Positions 54,647 to 62,561 are shown, numbered from the stretch's first letter. The stretch is 64,000 nucleotides of DNA from Ralstonia sp. TCR112 (GCF_007997035.1 NZ_VOSS01000044.1:1-64000), one strand, 5' to 3'. Notes: generated by a model from the letters alone, not told the origin. Translations and numbers: made by a program.

Positions 54647-54901
54647 ATGAACCTGGTCGAATGGCTTGACGCGATGTGCCTGAACAGCAAGAACCTCACC
54701 CCCGGCGAGCGTGAGCGGCGCAAGGCAGAACGCACCCGCATCCTCAAGAAGGCTGATGCCACCATGAATACGCTGCGCATGTCGCGTCATCGCGGCGTCA
54801 TCGGCATCAAGCTCGCGAGACGCTTGGAGAAAGCATCCAAGGGTTCCAGCGCCGAGTTCAAGGTGGCTGACCAGATGCCGGAACTGGCGCAGAAGCAGTA
54901 G
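54647..54901 (+). CDS. Cro-like small DNA-binding protein, first early gene
   Basis: 84 residues (MNLVEWLDAMCLNSKNL start) with a basic middle and MSRHRGVIGIKLARRLEKA near residue 45-63, a likely helix-turn-helix of a Cro/YdaS-like kind. GGGAG 6 bases upstream. Its place next to the repressor and divergent from it supports the call; the fold is inferred. Confidence 0.55.
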   Translation: MNLVEWLDAMCLNSKNLTPGERERRKAERTRILKKADATMNTLRMSRHRGVIGIKLARRLEKASKGSSAEFKVADQMPELAQKQ

Positions 54902-54920
54902 GAAAAAAATTTCTTACCGA

Positions 54921-54936
54921 TGAGAACATGCTATCA
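54921..54936 (+). promoter_or_regulatory. operator-like palindrome ahead of the replication genes
   Basis: TGAGAACATGCTATCA. It lies inside a larger inverted repeat (TTACCGA and GTTCTCGGTAA flanks), 20 bases after the Cro-like gene. Confidence 0.6.
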
Positions 54937-54983
54937 AAGTTCTCGGTAAGCATCTGTTAATCGGGCAGGCGGTGGCCACCGTC

Positions 54984-55007
54984 GCGCGGGCTCGCCCTGG
55001 CCCGCGC
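54984..55007 (+). other. leader stem-loop before the replication gene
   Basis: GCGCGGGC (54984-54991) pairs perfectly with GCCCGCGC (55000-55007), loop TCGCCCTG, no U-run. A 13-codon frame (55047-55088, MEKQPRSGRVRHA) follows and overlaps the replication gene start. Possible antitermination or translation-control leader. Confidence 0.4.
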
Positions 55008-55080
55008 CGCCCGGCCTATTGGCTGTTGAGGCAATGGAGCACTGATATGGAAAAACAACCCAGATCCGGGAGAGTCCGCC

Positions 55081-55959
55081 ATGCGTGACTATGGCAAGGT
55101 CGGCCCCAAGTTCTGGATCGGCGAAACAGGGAAGGCCCTCAGAAAGCGCGGCGCTGACGCTCAACTCGTCGCTCTCTACCTGATGACCAGCCCGCACGCG
55201 AACATGCTGGGGCTTTACTACGTTCCCACGGCCTACATCGCACACGAGACAGGACTAGGCATAGAAGGGGCTTTGAAGGGCCTTGCTAGTTGCTGCGAAG
55301 TTGGTTTCTGCCATTACGACGAGGCTTCAGAGATGGTTTGGGTGCCAGAGATGGCCCAGTACCAGATCGCAGAGCGCTTGACCGGCAAAGACCTGCGCAT
55401 CAAGGGCGTCCAGAATGAGTATGACTCTCTTCCCGGAAACCCTTTCCTGAAGCCGTTCTTTGAGAAATACGGCGAGGCGTTTTGCATGGAGAGATGCCGC
55501 CATCACGATAGGGGGCAACAAGCCCCTTGCAAGCCCCTTGCAAGCCAAGAACAGGAGCAGGAGCAGGAACAGGAGCAAGAACAGGGAAAACACTTGTCCG
55601 GCAAGCCGGACGATGAGGCCGAAAAAATCCTTGCGCATCTGAATGCCGCCGCAGGTCGTGACTATCGGCCGGTGCCCTCGAACATCAAGCTGATCCGCGC
55701 ACGCCTCAAGGAAGGCGCAACGCCCGCGGAGATACGCGCCGTGATCGACCTCAAGGTCAAGCAGTGGGCCAAGGACGCGAAGATGGCGCAGTACCTGCGG
55801 CCCGACACACTTTTCAACGCCACGAAGTTCGCCCAGTACATCGGCCAGCTCAAGGCCGGCGTCCCGGTTGATGACCGGAGCGTTGAGGGATTTTTGGCAA
55901 CGTTTGACGGGCCGCCAGATGACGGCATGACGATCGACATGGAGCGCGACCATGCATGA
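55081..55959 (+). CDS. phage replication initiator (O-like, Phg_2220_C domain)
   Basis: 292 residues. The N-terminal part (residues 10-110) is a winged-helix-like DNA-binding region. A Gln/Glu repeat lies at about residues 157-169. The C-terminal domain (AHLNAAAGRDYRPVPSNIKL ... MAQYLRPDTLFNATKFAQYI) matches the conserved Phg_2220_C domain of phage replication proteins. The next gene is a likely helicase loader. Repeats in its middle may be the origin, as lambda ori lies in O. Confidence 0.75.
   Translation: MRDYGKVGPKFWIGETGKALRKRGADAQLVALYLMTSPHANMLGLYYVPTAYIAHETGLGIEGALKGLASCCEVGFCHYDEASEMVWVPEMAQYQIAERLTGKDLRIKGVQNEYDSLPGNPFLKPFFEKYGEAFCMERCRHHDRGQQAPCKPLASQEQEQEQEQEQEQGKHLSGKPDDEAEKILAHLNAAAGRDYRPVPSNIKLIRARLKEGATPAEIRAVIDLKVKQWAKDAKMAQYLRPDTLFNATKFAQYIGQLKAGVPVDDRSVEGFLATFDGPPDDGMTIDMERDHA
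55519..55585 (+). repeat. direct repeats inside the replication gene, possible origin
   Basis: CAAGCCCCTTG occurs twice in tandem (55519-55529, 55530-55540) with a partial third copy; six hexamers of the form GARCAR follow (55550-55585). They encode the Glu/Gln run. Confidence 0.5.
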
Positions 55960-56734
55960 GCAGGACAGGAAGGAATTTGCGGAAGTGATCCGCGCGACGT
56001 TCGACAACTATCACCGCGAGCAGCCGATGAACTCGACCCTGCGAGTGTGGTGGGAAATGCTGGCCGGCTTCGACATGGCCGCCGTTCGGGGTGCATGCAT
56101 GCGCTATATCGCGACCGAGCCGAAGTATCCGCCGACCATTGGGCAATTGCTCGGCCTTCTGCGCGGCTCCAATGGTGGCGACGGCCGACTTGGCGCCGAT
56201 GAGGCTTGGGCGCGCGCGCTAACCGGGATGGATGAGTCGGAAACCATCATCACGACGCCCGAGATCATGGCGGCGTTCAGCATCGCCCAGACGGTTCTTG
56301 AAAGCGGTGACGAAGTTGGAGCCCGTATGGCGTTCAAGGATGTCTACAACCGTATCGTGTCCGAGGCCCGGGCCGCCGGCAAGCCGGTTGAATGGCAGGC
56401 TTCGCTTGGGTGGGATGCCGAGAAGCGCGCGCGTGTTGTGAACCAAGCGGTAGCTGCTGGTTTTCTCCCGGCACCGAAAGCCGCTGCCCTTCTTCCTCCG
56501 CCTAAGCCAAAGACGCAAGACGTCTACCCCGAAGGGCTCGCGAGGGTGAAGGCCATGATGGCGACGCTTACCTCAAAAAGGGAACAGTTTCAACGAGCGC
56601 GCGAAGCTGAGTCTGCTGCAGATCGAGATCGCACGGCGGCGGCAAAACAGCAAGCCGAGGAAATGACGCGCGAGCACGAGAAAAAATCTGCCTCGGATTT
56701 TGCTAAAAACCCTACCCACGCCGCTTCATTTTAA
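55952..56734 (+). CDS. putative helicase loader / replication protein P-like
   Basis: 260 residues. DNYHREQPMNSTLRVWWEMLAGFDMAAVRGACMRY is typical of the N-terminal domain of phage replication proteins (gp14-like helicase loaders or inhibitors); the C-terminal third is a charged helix (KREQFQRAREAESAADRDRT). Starts inside the end of the initiator gene (8 bases). Confidence 0.65.
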   Translation: MHEQDRKEFAEVIRATFDNYHREQPMNSTLRVWWEMLAGFDMAAVRGACMRYIATEPKYPPTIGQLLGLLRGSNGGDGRLGADEAWARALTGMDESETIITTPEIMAAFSIAQTVLESGDEVGARMAFKDVYNRIVSEARAAGKPVEWQASLGWDAEKRARVVNQAVAAGFLPAPKAAALLPPPKPKTQDVYPEGLARVKAMMATLTSKREQFQRAREAESAADRDRTAAAKQQAEEMTREHEKKSASDFAKNPTHAASF

Positions 56735-56740
56735 CTATAC

Positions 56741-56756
56741 TGATAACACGTTATCC
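56741..56756 (+). promoter_or_regulatory. operator-like palindrome with -10 box
   Basis: TGATAACACGTTATCC, directly after TATACT (56736-56741), a good -10 box; no clear -35. It may start a second early transcript. Confidence 0.55.
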
Positions 56757-56772
56757 GCGCTGTTACCACGCC

Positions 56773-56973
56773 ATGGTCGAATGCATCGATTGCAAGCACT
56801 GCGACATGAAGACCGAGAAGGCACAGGCGCGCTTGGGCTTTGGTCACTGCGCATTCGAGCCAATGGCGGGGCGCTTCAACAACGTGAAGTGGCCGCGTGA
56901 CTGCAACAAGTTCGAGGCGTTGCCCGCAGAGAAGTCCGAAGCGCGGCGCAACTGGCTCAAGGGGAGGAATTGA
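56773..56973 (+). CDS. small zinc-ribbon-like phage protein
   Basis: 66 residues: CIDCKHCDM, GHCAF and DCNKF give four or five likely metal-binding Cys. Common in early regions of beta-proteobacterial phages; function unknown. First gene after the palindrome at 56741. Confidence 0.6.
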   Translation: MVECIDCKHCDMKTEKAQARLGFGHCAFEPMAGRFNNVKWPRDCNKFEALPAEKSEARRNWLKGRN

Positions 56974-57419
56974 TGGCAGGGAATCAAAAGCCGCGCAAAG
57001 GCTTCAGCCCGAGATTGCGCACCCAACCATGGCGAGTATCGGCCGTCTTTCATCCGCTGGAATCCGTGCTCTTGCAAATCGAGCAGACCGGCGAAGTGAC
57101 GACGGACGGCAAGGGCATGCCGATGTTCAAGGACGCCGGCGACGGGCACTGGTACGCAACCACGCCCGCGATTGAAGGGATCGTCGAGGCATACGCCACG
57201 CACGAGCTGCGCAGCGGCCGGCCGATGCCGCTGGACAACCTGCGCAGGTTCGCCAAGAAGCTCGAATACGCGAGCCCGCTCACGCTGGAAGATTGCGCCG
57301 CCGTCCGCCGCGACCTTGCCGCCCTTCGCAGCGAAACGCTGGCCATGACGGTCGAGTACGCGGCCAGCCTGGTCCGCACCACGCAAATCAAAATCGAACT
57401 CGAGAGGATCGCCGCATGA
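56973..57419 (+). CDS. conserved hypothetical phage protein
   Basis: 148 residues. FSPRLRTQPWRVSAVFHPLESVL and YATHELRSGRPMPLDNLRRFAKKLEY are seen in early phage proteins; no enzymatic motif. ATG overlaps the previous stop. Confidence 0.55.
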   Translation: MAGNQKPRKGFSPRLRTQPWRVSAVFHPLESVLLQIEQTGEVTTDGKGMPMFKDAGDGHWYATTPAIEGIVEAYATHELRSGRPMPLDNLRRFAKKLEYASPLTLEDCAAVRRDLAALRSETLAMTVEYAASLVRTTQIKIELERIAA

Positions 57420-57742
57420 GAGAAGCCGAGAAGCCGCGCGCCGTCCGCATGGTGCAGCTCGTGCATGAGCTGAACCTCTACGCGGGCGAGCAGTTCACCA
57501 TTGACGACCTCGTCCACATCTTCAAGACGACAGCCAAGCGCCTAGAAAAGCTCTGCGCCAAGGCCGTCGACAACTTCCAGCTTCGCACGGGCCGCAACAC
57601 TGCCGGCCACCGCGTCTACTGGGCCATGAGCGCGTCTGAGCGCGAGATGGTCCGCCGCACACCGACCGGCGACATGACCGGTTACACCGAATACCTGCAT
57701 TCGCACTGGCGCGTCGCTGAGGGTGCGCCTTGGGGGCGGTGA
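57416..57742 (+). CDS. HTH-like early phage protein
   Basis: 108 residues from ATG at 57416. FTIDDLVHIFKTTAKRLEKLCAKAV looks like a helix-turn-helix. May be a small regulator. Overlaps the previous gene by ATGA. Confidence 0.55.
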   Translation: MREAEKPRAVRMVQLVHELNLYAGEQFTIDDLVHIFKTTAKRLEKLCAKAVDNFQLRTGRNTAGHRVYWAMSASEREMVRRTPTGDMTGYTEYLHSHWRVAEGAPWGR

Positions 57743-57743
57743 C

Positions 57744-58469
57744 ATGAGAATCCAGCACTTCCAGCGCAACCTCAACGGCCGAGATTTCGCCGTCGGCGAC
57801 ATTCACGGCTGTTTCAGCCGCCTGCAGTTGCATCTCGACACCATCGGCTTCAACCCGGAATGTGATCGCCTGTTCAGCGTCGGCGATTTGGTCGACCGTG
57901 GGCCGGAGTCCGACCTAGCGCTTGAGTGGCTGGATAAACCGTGGTTTCACGCAGTGCGCGGCAATCACGAAGACATGGCCATTCGATTCCCGCGCGGGAA
58001 CATGGACACGGTCAACTACGTGCAGAACGGCGGCGGCTGGAACGTCGGCAACCCGCGTGTCGTGCAGCAGTTGTTTGCCGACTACTTCATGGCGCTACCG
58101 TTGGCGCTGGACATCGAAACGGCCAACGGTCTGGTCGGCATCGTCCACGCGGAATGCCCATTCCCGTCTTGGCGAGACTTCGTAGAAGTCCTTGAGACCC
58201 CCGAACTTCCTTCGCCTCTCAAGCGGGCGATTCTCGAAACAGCCTTATGGGCACGCGATCGCATCAATGCCCTGCGCCCCGATGAAGTGAGCGACGTCCG
58301 CGCCGTCATCGTGGGACACACGCCGGTCGAGCGATTCACCAGCCTTGGAAACACGCTTTACATCGACACGGGCGCAGTCTTCCGTGAGCGCGATTTCACC
58401 ATTTTGAATCTCAGCACGTTGCGGCCGGTGGATCTTGGCGTGCGCCTTGATTGGGAGGAAGTGGAGTGA
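57744..58469 (+). CDS. lambda-type serine/threonine protein phosphatase (NinI-like)
   Basis: 241 residues. Phosphoprotein phosphatase motifs GDIHG, GDLVDRG and RGNHE with later His in VHAECPF and VGHTPVERF; all Mn-binding residues are present. Lambda and other phages carry it in the nin region. Its target is unknown. Confidence 0.9.
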   Translation: MRIQHFQRNLNGRDFAVGDIHGCFSRLQLHLDTIGFNPECDRLFSVGDLVDRGPESDLALEWLDKPWFHAVRGNHEDMAIRFPRGNMDTVNYVQNGGGWNVGNPRVVQQLFADYFMALPLALDIETANGLVGIVHAECPFPSWRDFVEVLETPELPSPLKRAILETALWARDRINALRPDEVSDVRAVIVGHTPVERFTSLGNTLYIDTGAVFRERDFTILNLSTLRPVDLGVRLDWEEVE

Positions 58470-59017
58470 GCGAGAAGCCAACTAATCCGAAAGACAGCGT
58501 CGGCATCCGCAAGGCGCCCATGTCCACGGTTTCCGCTGTCGTCATGGCCGAGGTCGGCGTCGCCATGCTTGAAGGGGCGGCCAAATACGGGCGCCACAAT
58601 TACAGAGCCGTTGGCGTTCGCGCTTCCGTCTACTACGACGCCACACTGCGCCACCTGTTTTCCTGGTGGGAAGGCGAGAACATCGACCCGGATTCGGGCA
58701 TGTCGCACATCACGAAGGCGATCACGTCCCTCGTTGTTCTCCGTGACGCGATGATCCAGGGAAAAGTCACAGACGATCGGGCGCCATCATCCGGACCGTT
58801 CTATTCGGGCCTAAACACTGCCGCTGCGGCGATTCTTGACCGGCACGCAGACAAAGCCCCGTATCACTACACCATCGCCGACACCAACGGCATGGCCGAA
58901 CACGCCGCGCGCGAAACCGACGCGCGCCTGATCGCTGATTCCAATGCGGCGGTACACGGCTACCCGCCAATCCACACCGAGGCTCTGCATGCAATCAAAA
59001 CGACTGAGCCTCGTTGA
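58466..59017 (+). CDS. DUF5664 family protein (dATP/dGTP diphosphohydrolase N-terminal-like)
   Basis: 183 residues from a GTG that overlaps the previous stop. NPKDSVGIRKAPMSTVSAVVMAEVG, LEGAAKYGRHNYR and DATLRHLFSWWEGENIDPDSG are the signature of this group, thought to act on nucleotides. It may change the dNTP pool in the infected cell. Confidence 0.75.
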   Translation: MSEKPTNPKDSVGIRKAPMSTVSAVVMAEVGVAMLEGAAKYGRHNYRAVGVRASVYYDATLRHLFSWWEGENIDPDSGMSHITKAITSLVVLRDAMIQGKVTDDRAPSSGPFYSGLNTAAAAILDRHADKAPYHYTIADTNGMAEHAARETDARLIADSNAAVHGYPPIHTEALHAIKTTEPR

Positions 59018-59204
59018 GGCGCTGGCCAATACCTGTGTTGGGTACGGCGTGAACTTCACGGCCAATCTCCTGATCTTCCCGCTCTTCGGGATGCACATCA
59101 GCATCCGCGACAACTTCGTGATGGGGCTGATCTACACGGGCATCTCCATTGCGCGCGGGTACGTGCTGCGCCGGACGTTCAATCGCATCAAGGAGGCAGT
59201 GTGA
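58989..59204 (+). CDS. two-pass membrane protein
   Basis: 71 residues, two hydrophobic helices (TANLLIFPLFGM; FVMGLIYTGISIARGY). Such DUF7220-like proteins are common in early regions of phages; function unknown. Starts inside the end of the previous gene. Confidence 0.6.
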   Translation: MQSKRLSLVEALANTCVGYGVNFTANLLIFPLFGMHISIRDNFVMGLIYTGISIARGYVLRRTFNRIKEAV

Positions 59205-59425
59205 GCAAGCTAACCGAGTGGTTCCCCGGCGAACTGAAACCAGTGCGGCCGGGCCTCTATGAGCGCAAATACCTTCAGGTTACAGGTGGCTTTCGTGCGT
59301 GGCTTGAATGGTTCGACGGCAAAGAGTGGCACCACAGAAAGCCTGAAGCGGGTGACGACCTCGCGTGTCTGAATCAAGAGCGTCAATGGCGCGGCCTCGC
59401 AAATGAACCGCAGGAGGCCGCATGA
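59201..59425 (+). CDS. hypothetical small phage protein
   Basis: 74 residues with GTG start, WFPGELKPVRPGLYERKY and WHHRKPEAGDD. This pattern is common in early phage proteins; function unknown. Overlaps both neighbours. Confidence 0.55.
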   Translation: MSKLTEWFPGELKPVRPGLYERKYLQVTGGFRAWLEWFDGKEWHHRKPEAGDDLACLNQERQWRGLANEPQEAA

Positions 59426-59571
59426 AACGCGCCCTAACCTTCGTTGCCGCCCTCATCGGCGCGTTGATCTACGCGGCCGTTACCTTGTGTCTAGTGCCGT
59501 TTGCCGGCGCGATCTGGGCGCTTAGCTGCGTTGCGCGCGGGCTGGAGTGGATTCAGGAGCATGTCGCGTGA
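59422..59571 (+). CDS. small membrane protein
   Basis: 49 residues, one or two hydrophobic segments over residues 6-37 (TFVAALIGALIYAAV). Overlaps both neighbours by ATGA and GTGA. Function unknown. Confidence 0.5.
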   Translation: MKRALTFVAALIGALIYAAVTLCLVPFAGAIWALSCVARGLEWIQEHVA

Positions 59572-59906
59572 GGAAGTATCGCAATGTCAAGGTGACCACG
59601 GAAGCCGGGACTTTCGATTCCAAGCGGGAGCATGCCCGTTACCTGGAACTGCTGATGATGCAGCGCCAGAAGTCGATCAGCAATCTGCGCAGACAGGTCG
59701 AATACATCCTGATCCCGGCGCAGCGCGACGCGAGCGGCAAGGCCATCCGCGCCGTGAAATACATCGCCGACTTCGTTTATGACCTGAACGGGAAACAGGT
59801 CGTTGAGGACGTGAAATCCGAAGCAACGCGGAAGCTGCCAGCCTACGTTCTGAAGTTCAAGCTGATGATCCACGTCCACGGGATAACGATCAAGGAGGTT
59901 ACGTGA
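59568..59906 (+). CDS. DUF1064 nuclease-like protein
   Basis: 112 residues from a GTG overlapping the previous stop. TFDSKREHARYLELLMMQ, then YILIPAQ, KYIADFVYDLNGKQVVEDVKSE: the Glu, Asp and ExK set resembles a PD-(D/E)XK nuclease core. It may be a Holliday junction resolvase-type enzyme. Confidence 0.75.
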   Translation: MRKYRNVKVTTEAGTFDSKREHARYLELLMMQRQKSISNLRRQVEYILIPAQRDASGKAIRAVKYIADFVYDLNGKQVVEDVKSEATRKLPAYVLKFKLMIHVHGITIKEVT

Positions 59907-60091
59907 GCGCGCCACCCCTCGCCCTCCCCTCAATCGAAGACGAGGGCGCCCAAGCCTTTCAGGTCGGCCGGCGCGTCGCGTCCTATCTGCCCTACGGCTT
60001 CGCCTTCTGCCCCTATAAGCCCGGCAACTCGTTGCATGACAACTGGATGCGCGGGTACGTGAAGATTTTCGATGCGGTGAGCCGGTCATGA
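59903..60091 (+). CDS. hypothetical small phage protein
   Basis: 62 residues, GTG start overlapping the previous stop. AQAFQVGRRVASYLPYGFAFCPYKPG. No family is recognised. Confidence 0.5.
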   Translation: MSAPPLALPSIEDEGAQAFQVGRRVASYLPYGFAFCPYKPGNSLHDNWMRGYVKIFDAVSRS

Positions 60092-60294
60092 GTGACGAAC
60101 AAAACTGCAGCACCTGCGCGCACCGACGCGGATTCATTTACGGCTTCTGGCATTGCGTCCGCACAGGCTGGTATTGCGATGTCGAGGTGAAGCATGGTGG
60201 CCGTTGCCAGACCGGCAGCCGACTCTCTCTTTGGGAACCCCGCGCGCCGCTGCACCGCCGAGTCATCCGCATCTTCACGGGGATGAAAGCATGA
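60088..60294 (+). CDS. small Cys-rich phage protein
   Basis: 68 residues, CSTCAHRRG, HCVRTGWYCD, GRCQ: likely one zinc site. Overlaps both neighbours by ATGA. Confidence 0.5.
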   Translation: MSDEQNCSTCAHRRGFIYGFWHCVRTGWYCDVEVKHGGRCQTGSRLSLWEPRAPLHRRVIRIFTGMKA

Positions 60295-60635
60295 GCGACG
60301 AAAGTGAAATCAACATATTCCGCGCGCTGGACTTCATCAGAGACAACGCCACCGCCTACGCCCAAGCCAAAGCGAAGCGCGTCTATCTGGAGAATTTCCG
60401 CAAGAGCAAGAAGGCGATCCTGATGCGCGCGGCCGAACTGCGAGGGCACAAGACCGCAGCAATCCAAGAGCGCGAAGCATACGCCGATGATGGCTATGTC
60501 GAGATCCTTGCGGCCCTGCAGGCTGCAACCGAGCAAGAAGAAGCGCTTCGCTGGTTGATGGTGGCCGCCGAAGCAAAGATCGAAGCCTGGAGAACGATCG
60601 AAGCCACACGGAGAGCGGAGGCAAGGAACGTATGA
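60291..60635 (+). CDS. conserved helical phage protein
   Basis: 114 residues, charged helices (DFIRDNATAYAQAKAKRVYLE, ALRWLMVAAEAKIEAWR). This resembles a family found beside DUF968/Ref genes in phages; function unknown. Confidence 0.6.
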   Translation: MSDESEINIFRALDFIRDNATAYAQAKAKRVYLENFRKSKKAILMRAAELRGHKTAAIQEREAYADDGYVEILAALQAATEQEEALRWLMVAAEAKIEAWRTIEATRRAEARNV

Positions 60636-60808
60636 GAATCCTCATCAGCGCAGACACCTATCTCTACACGTGCCGCCTCGGGATGTTCTTCCGCGTGCGC
60701 GGCTTCGGCGTGTCGATTGAGAAGGACCGGCCTCGCCTGTTCGCCGAGCGCATCGGCTTTCGGCGCGTCTATCGCTTTGGCCGATGGGCGGTGGAGTTTT
60801 TGACATGA
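60632..60808 (+). CDS. hypothetical small basic phage protein
   Basis: 58 residues, rich in Arg and Phe (GMFFRVRGFGVSIEKDRP). ATG overlaps the stop before it and its own stop overlaps the next ATG, which supports translation. No family is recognised. Confidence 0.5.
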   Translation: MRILISADTYLYTCRLGMFFRVRGFGVSIEKDRPRLFAERIGFRRVYRFGRWAVEFLT

Positions 60809-61083
60809 CGACGAATGCCGAGAAGGACTATCTGGGCCGCGTCGCCTCGCTGGGCTGCATCCTTTGCGACCGATTGGGCTACGGCGCCACACCCGCCGAA
60901 ATCCACCACGTGCGCGAGGGTCAGGGGATGGCCCAGCGCGCGGAGAACTGGCTGGCCGTGCCGCTCTGCCCGGAACACCACAGGGGCAAGTCGGGCATCC
61001 ACGGAAACCGTATGGCGCTCAAGCAGGTGAAAGCCGACGAAGTCGACCTGCTGGCGTGGACCATTGAGGCGCTGAATACCTGA
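60805..61083 (+). CDS. Ref-like HNH nuclease (DUF968/Ref family)
   Basis: 92 residues. CILCDRLGYGATPAEIHHVREGQGMAQRAENW and VPLCPEHHRGKSGIHG give the Cys, His-His and HH-x-G pattern of phage P1 Ref, a RecA-dependent nuclease. May serve recombination in the phage early phase. Confidence 0.75.
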   Translation: MTTNAEKDYLGRVASLGCILCDRLGYGATPAEIHHVREGQGMAQRAENWLAVPLCPEHHRGKSGIHGNRMALKQVKADEVDLLAWTIEALNT

Positions 61084-61283
61084 TGGCCACCCTTCCACAT
61101 TGGGCGTACCGCGACCCGCTCGAACAACTGATCCGCGCGGAAGGTTTTCGCTGTACCGGCTGCACCCACGAAGAACGCAAAGAACTGTTCGGCACGGTCA
61201 TCCACGTCTGCACGCTCAAGAACCGCGACGGCTCGCCGCGCAAACACGGTCAGCGATGCAGCAAATATGAGGGGGAAGAATGA
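61083..61283 (+). CDS. small Cys-rich phage protein
   Basis: 66 residues: CTGCTHEERKELFG, HVCTL, RCSKYEG; likely zinc site. Fits small early proteins of unknown function. Confidence 0.5.
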   Translation: MATLPHWAYRDPLEQLIRAEGFRCTGCTHEERKELFGTVIHVCTLKNRDGSPRKHGQRCSKYEGEE

Positions 61284-61804
61284 GGGTATTCCGCGACACC
61301 GACGCCCTGCTCCGCTGGGCCTACGCCATCGTTGAGCAGCCGATCTGCAAGGTCTCCGATGCACAGAGAGCCATGGCCGGCGCCAGCGACACGAACAAGA
61401 GCGCAGACGGTGCCCTGAGCGTTCAGGATCAGCACGGCCAAGCTGCGATGGTACGGCGTTACATCGAGGGCATGCCGGAACTGCTCCAGGCGTACGCATG
61501 GGCCTCGTACTCATGGGCCGAGCATGAGCGCAAAGGCGGCAATTACGTGCTCGATCTGCACCTGGCGACCGAGACGGGCATCGTCAACGGCCTCATGCGG
61601 TTCCTGCTGATGCGCCGCCAGATCGAACTCGGCCAGTCGCGCTGCATGTCCTGCGAGCGGATCGCTGAGAAGGTCGGCGTGCACAAGCGGACGATCCAGC
61701 GCTATGAGCCCAAGGTCAAGACGGCCATGGACTCCCTGCGCAACCGGTTCTTTGACATGGCCGACGAACACTTCGCGGGGTCGGGCCTGATCCGCTCAAG
61801 CTGA
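61280..61804 (+). CDS. putative late-gene regulator (Q-like position), HTH
   Basis: 174 residues. The C-terminal part CMSCERIAEKVGVHKRTIQRYEPKVK is a clear helix-turn-helix. Being the last gene of the early operon, it may be a late-transcription activator or antiterminator. No Q family can be named with certainty. Confidence 0.5.
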   Translation: MRVFRDTDALLRWAYAIVEQPICKVSDAQRAMAGASDTNKSADGALSVQDQHGQAAMVRRYIEGMPELLQAYAWASYSWAEHERKGGNYVLDLHLATETGIVNGLMRFLLMRRQIELGQSRCMSCERIAEKVGVHKRTIQRYEPKVKTAMDSLRNRFFDMADEHFAGSGLIRSS

Positions 61805-61820
61805 TTTTTTGATATTCTTC

Positions 61821-61849
61821 TTGAGAACATGTTATCTCTTTGCTAGAGT
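61821..61849 (+). promoter_or_regulatory. promoter of the DGR unit with phage operator in the spacer
   Basis: -35 TTGAGA (61821-61826), 17-base spacer, extended -10 TGC-TAGAGT (61844-61849). The operator TGAGAACATGTTATCT lies at 61822-61837, overlapping the -35 and spacer. Repressor binding should stop transcription of the targets (inferred). Confidence 0.65.
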
Positions 61850-61900
61850 GCTCACACGCACCACAAAACCTGAGGTCAATAACCCATGAAGGGGAGAACC

Positions 61901-62509
61901 ATGAACGCAGTTGTGAACGGCATTACTGTCCCGGCCATCATCGGAACACCGTGGGAAGGCGGCTTCTATAGCGGTCTGATCACTTTCGGTGGCGATGTGT
62001 ATGCGCAAGTCACCGCCGCAAAGACTGACGGCGAGCACAAGCCCGCCATCTGGCTCCTGGATTACACCGAGATCAAGGGCGCCGACAGCTTCTTCGACGG
62101 CTTGGCGAACACGAAGGGCATGGCCGAGGCCGGCAGCGAGATCGCCCAGTGGGCACTCGAGCAGCGCATTGCTGGCTTCGATGACTGGGCCATCCCTGCG
62201 CGCGATCAACTCGAACTCCAGTACCGGCACTTCAAGCCGACCACCCAGGAGAACTGGGTGTGCCGCAACGGTGACAACCCGAGCAGCCTGCCCCCGGGCT
62301 ACCCGTACACGATTCACCTGCCCGGCCAGACCACGGTCGAGCTGTTCCGCGTCGGCGGCACCGAGGCCTTTGCTGCTGACTGGTACTGGTCGAGCACGCA
62401 GTACTCGGCCGACGACGCCTGGAGCCAGACCTTCAATGGTGGCAGCCAGCACTACGCGAGCAAGGACCTCGAAGGTCGTGTCCGCCTCGTCCGCAGCATC
62501 AAGCTTTAA
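61901..62509 (+). CDS. DGR target protein 1 (DUF1566/C-type-lectin-like)
   Basis: 202 residues from ATG 61901 (GGGGAG upstream; ATG at 61886 is an alternative). No signal peptide. The C-terminal third has the lectin-like layout: FDDWAIPARDQLELQYRHF, then DWYWSSTQYSADDAW and the end GRVRLVRSIKL. Residues about 166-198 are the variable repeat. By family knowledge, the variable residues form a ligand-binding face on a stable fold. Binding partner is unknown. Codons that differ from the template are nearly all AAC in the template. Confidence 0.88.
   Translation: MNAVVNGITVPAIIGTPWEGGFYSGLITFGGDVYAQVTAAKTDGEHKPAIWLLDYTEIKGADSFFDGLANTKGMAEAGSEIAQWALEQRIAGFDDWAIPARDQLELQYRHFKPTTQENWVCRNGDNPSSLPPGYPYTIHLPGQTTVELFRVGGTEAFAADWYWSSTQYSADDAWSQTFNGGSQHYASKDLEGRVRLVRSIKL
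62396..62493 (+). repeat. DGR variable repeat VR1
   Basis: 98 bases aligned without gaps to TR 63694-63791. There are 12 differences, and all fall where TR has A (A to G, C or T). The last 20 bases match TR exactly (likely the initiation site of mutagenic homing). Confidence 0.95.
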
Positions 62510-62561
62510 CCCTTCATCCTTTCGACGGCCCAGACCAACCGATCACGATCAAGAGGATCAG

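Noticed and set aside
55550-55585. Hexamer repeat as a phase-variation switch
   Set aside because: Unit length is a multiple of three and hexamers are imperfect, so slippage would not shift the frame.
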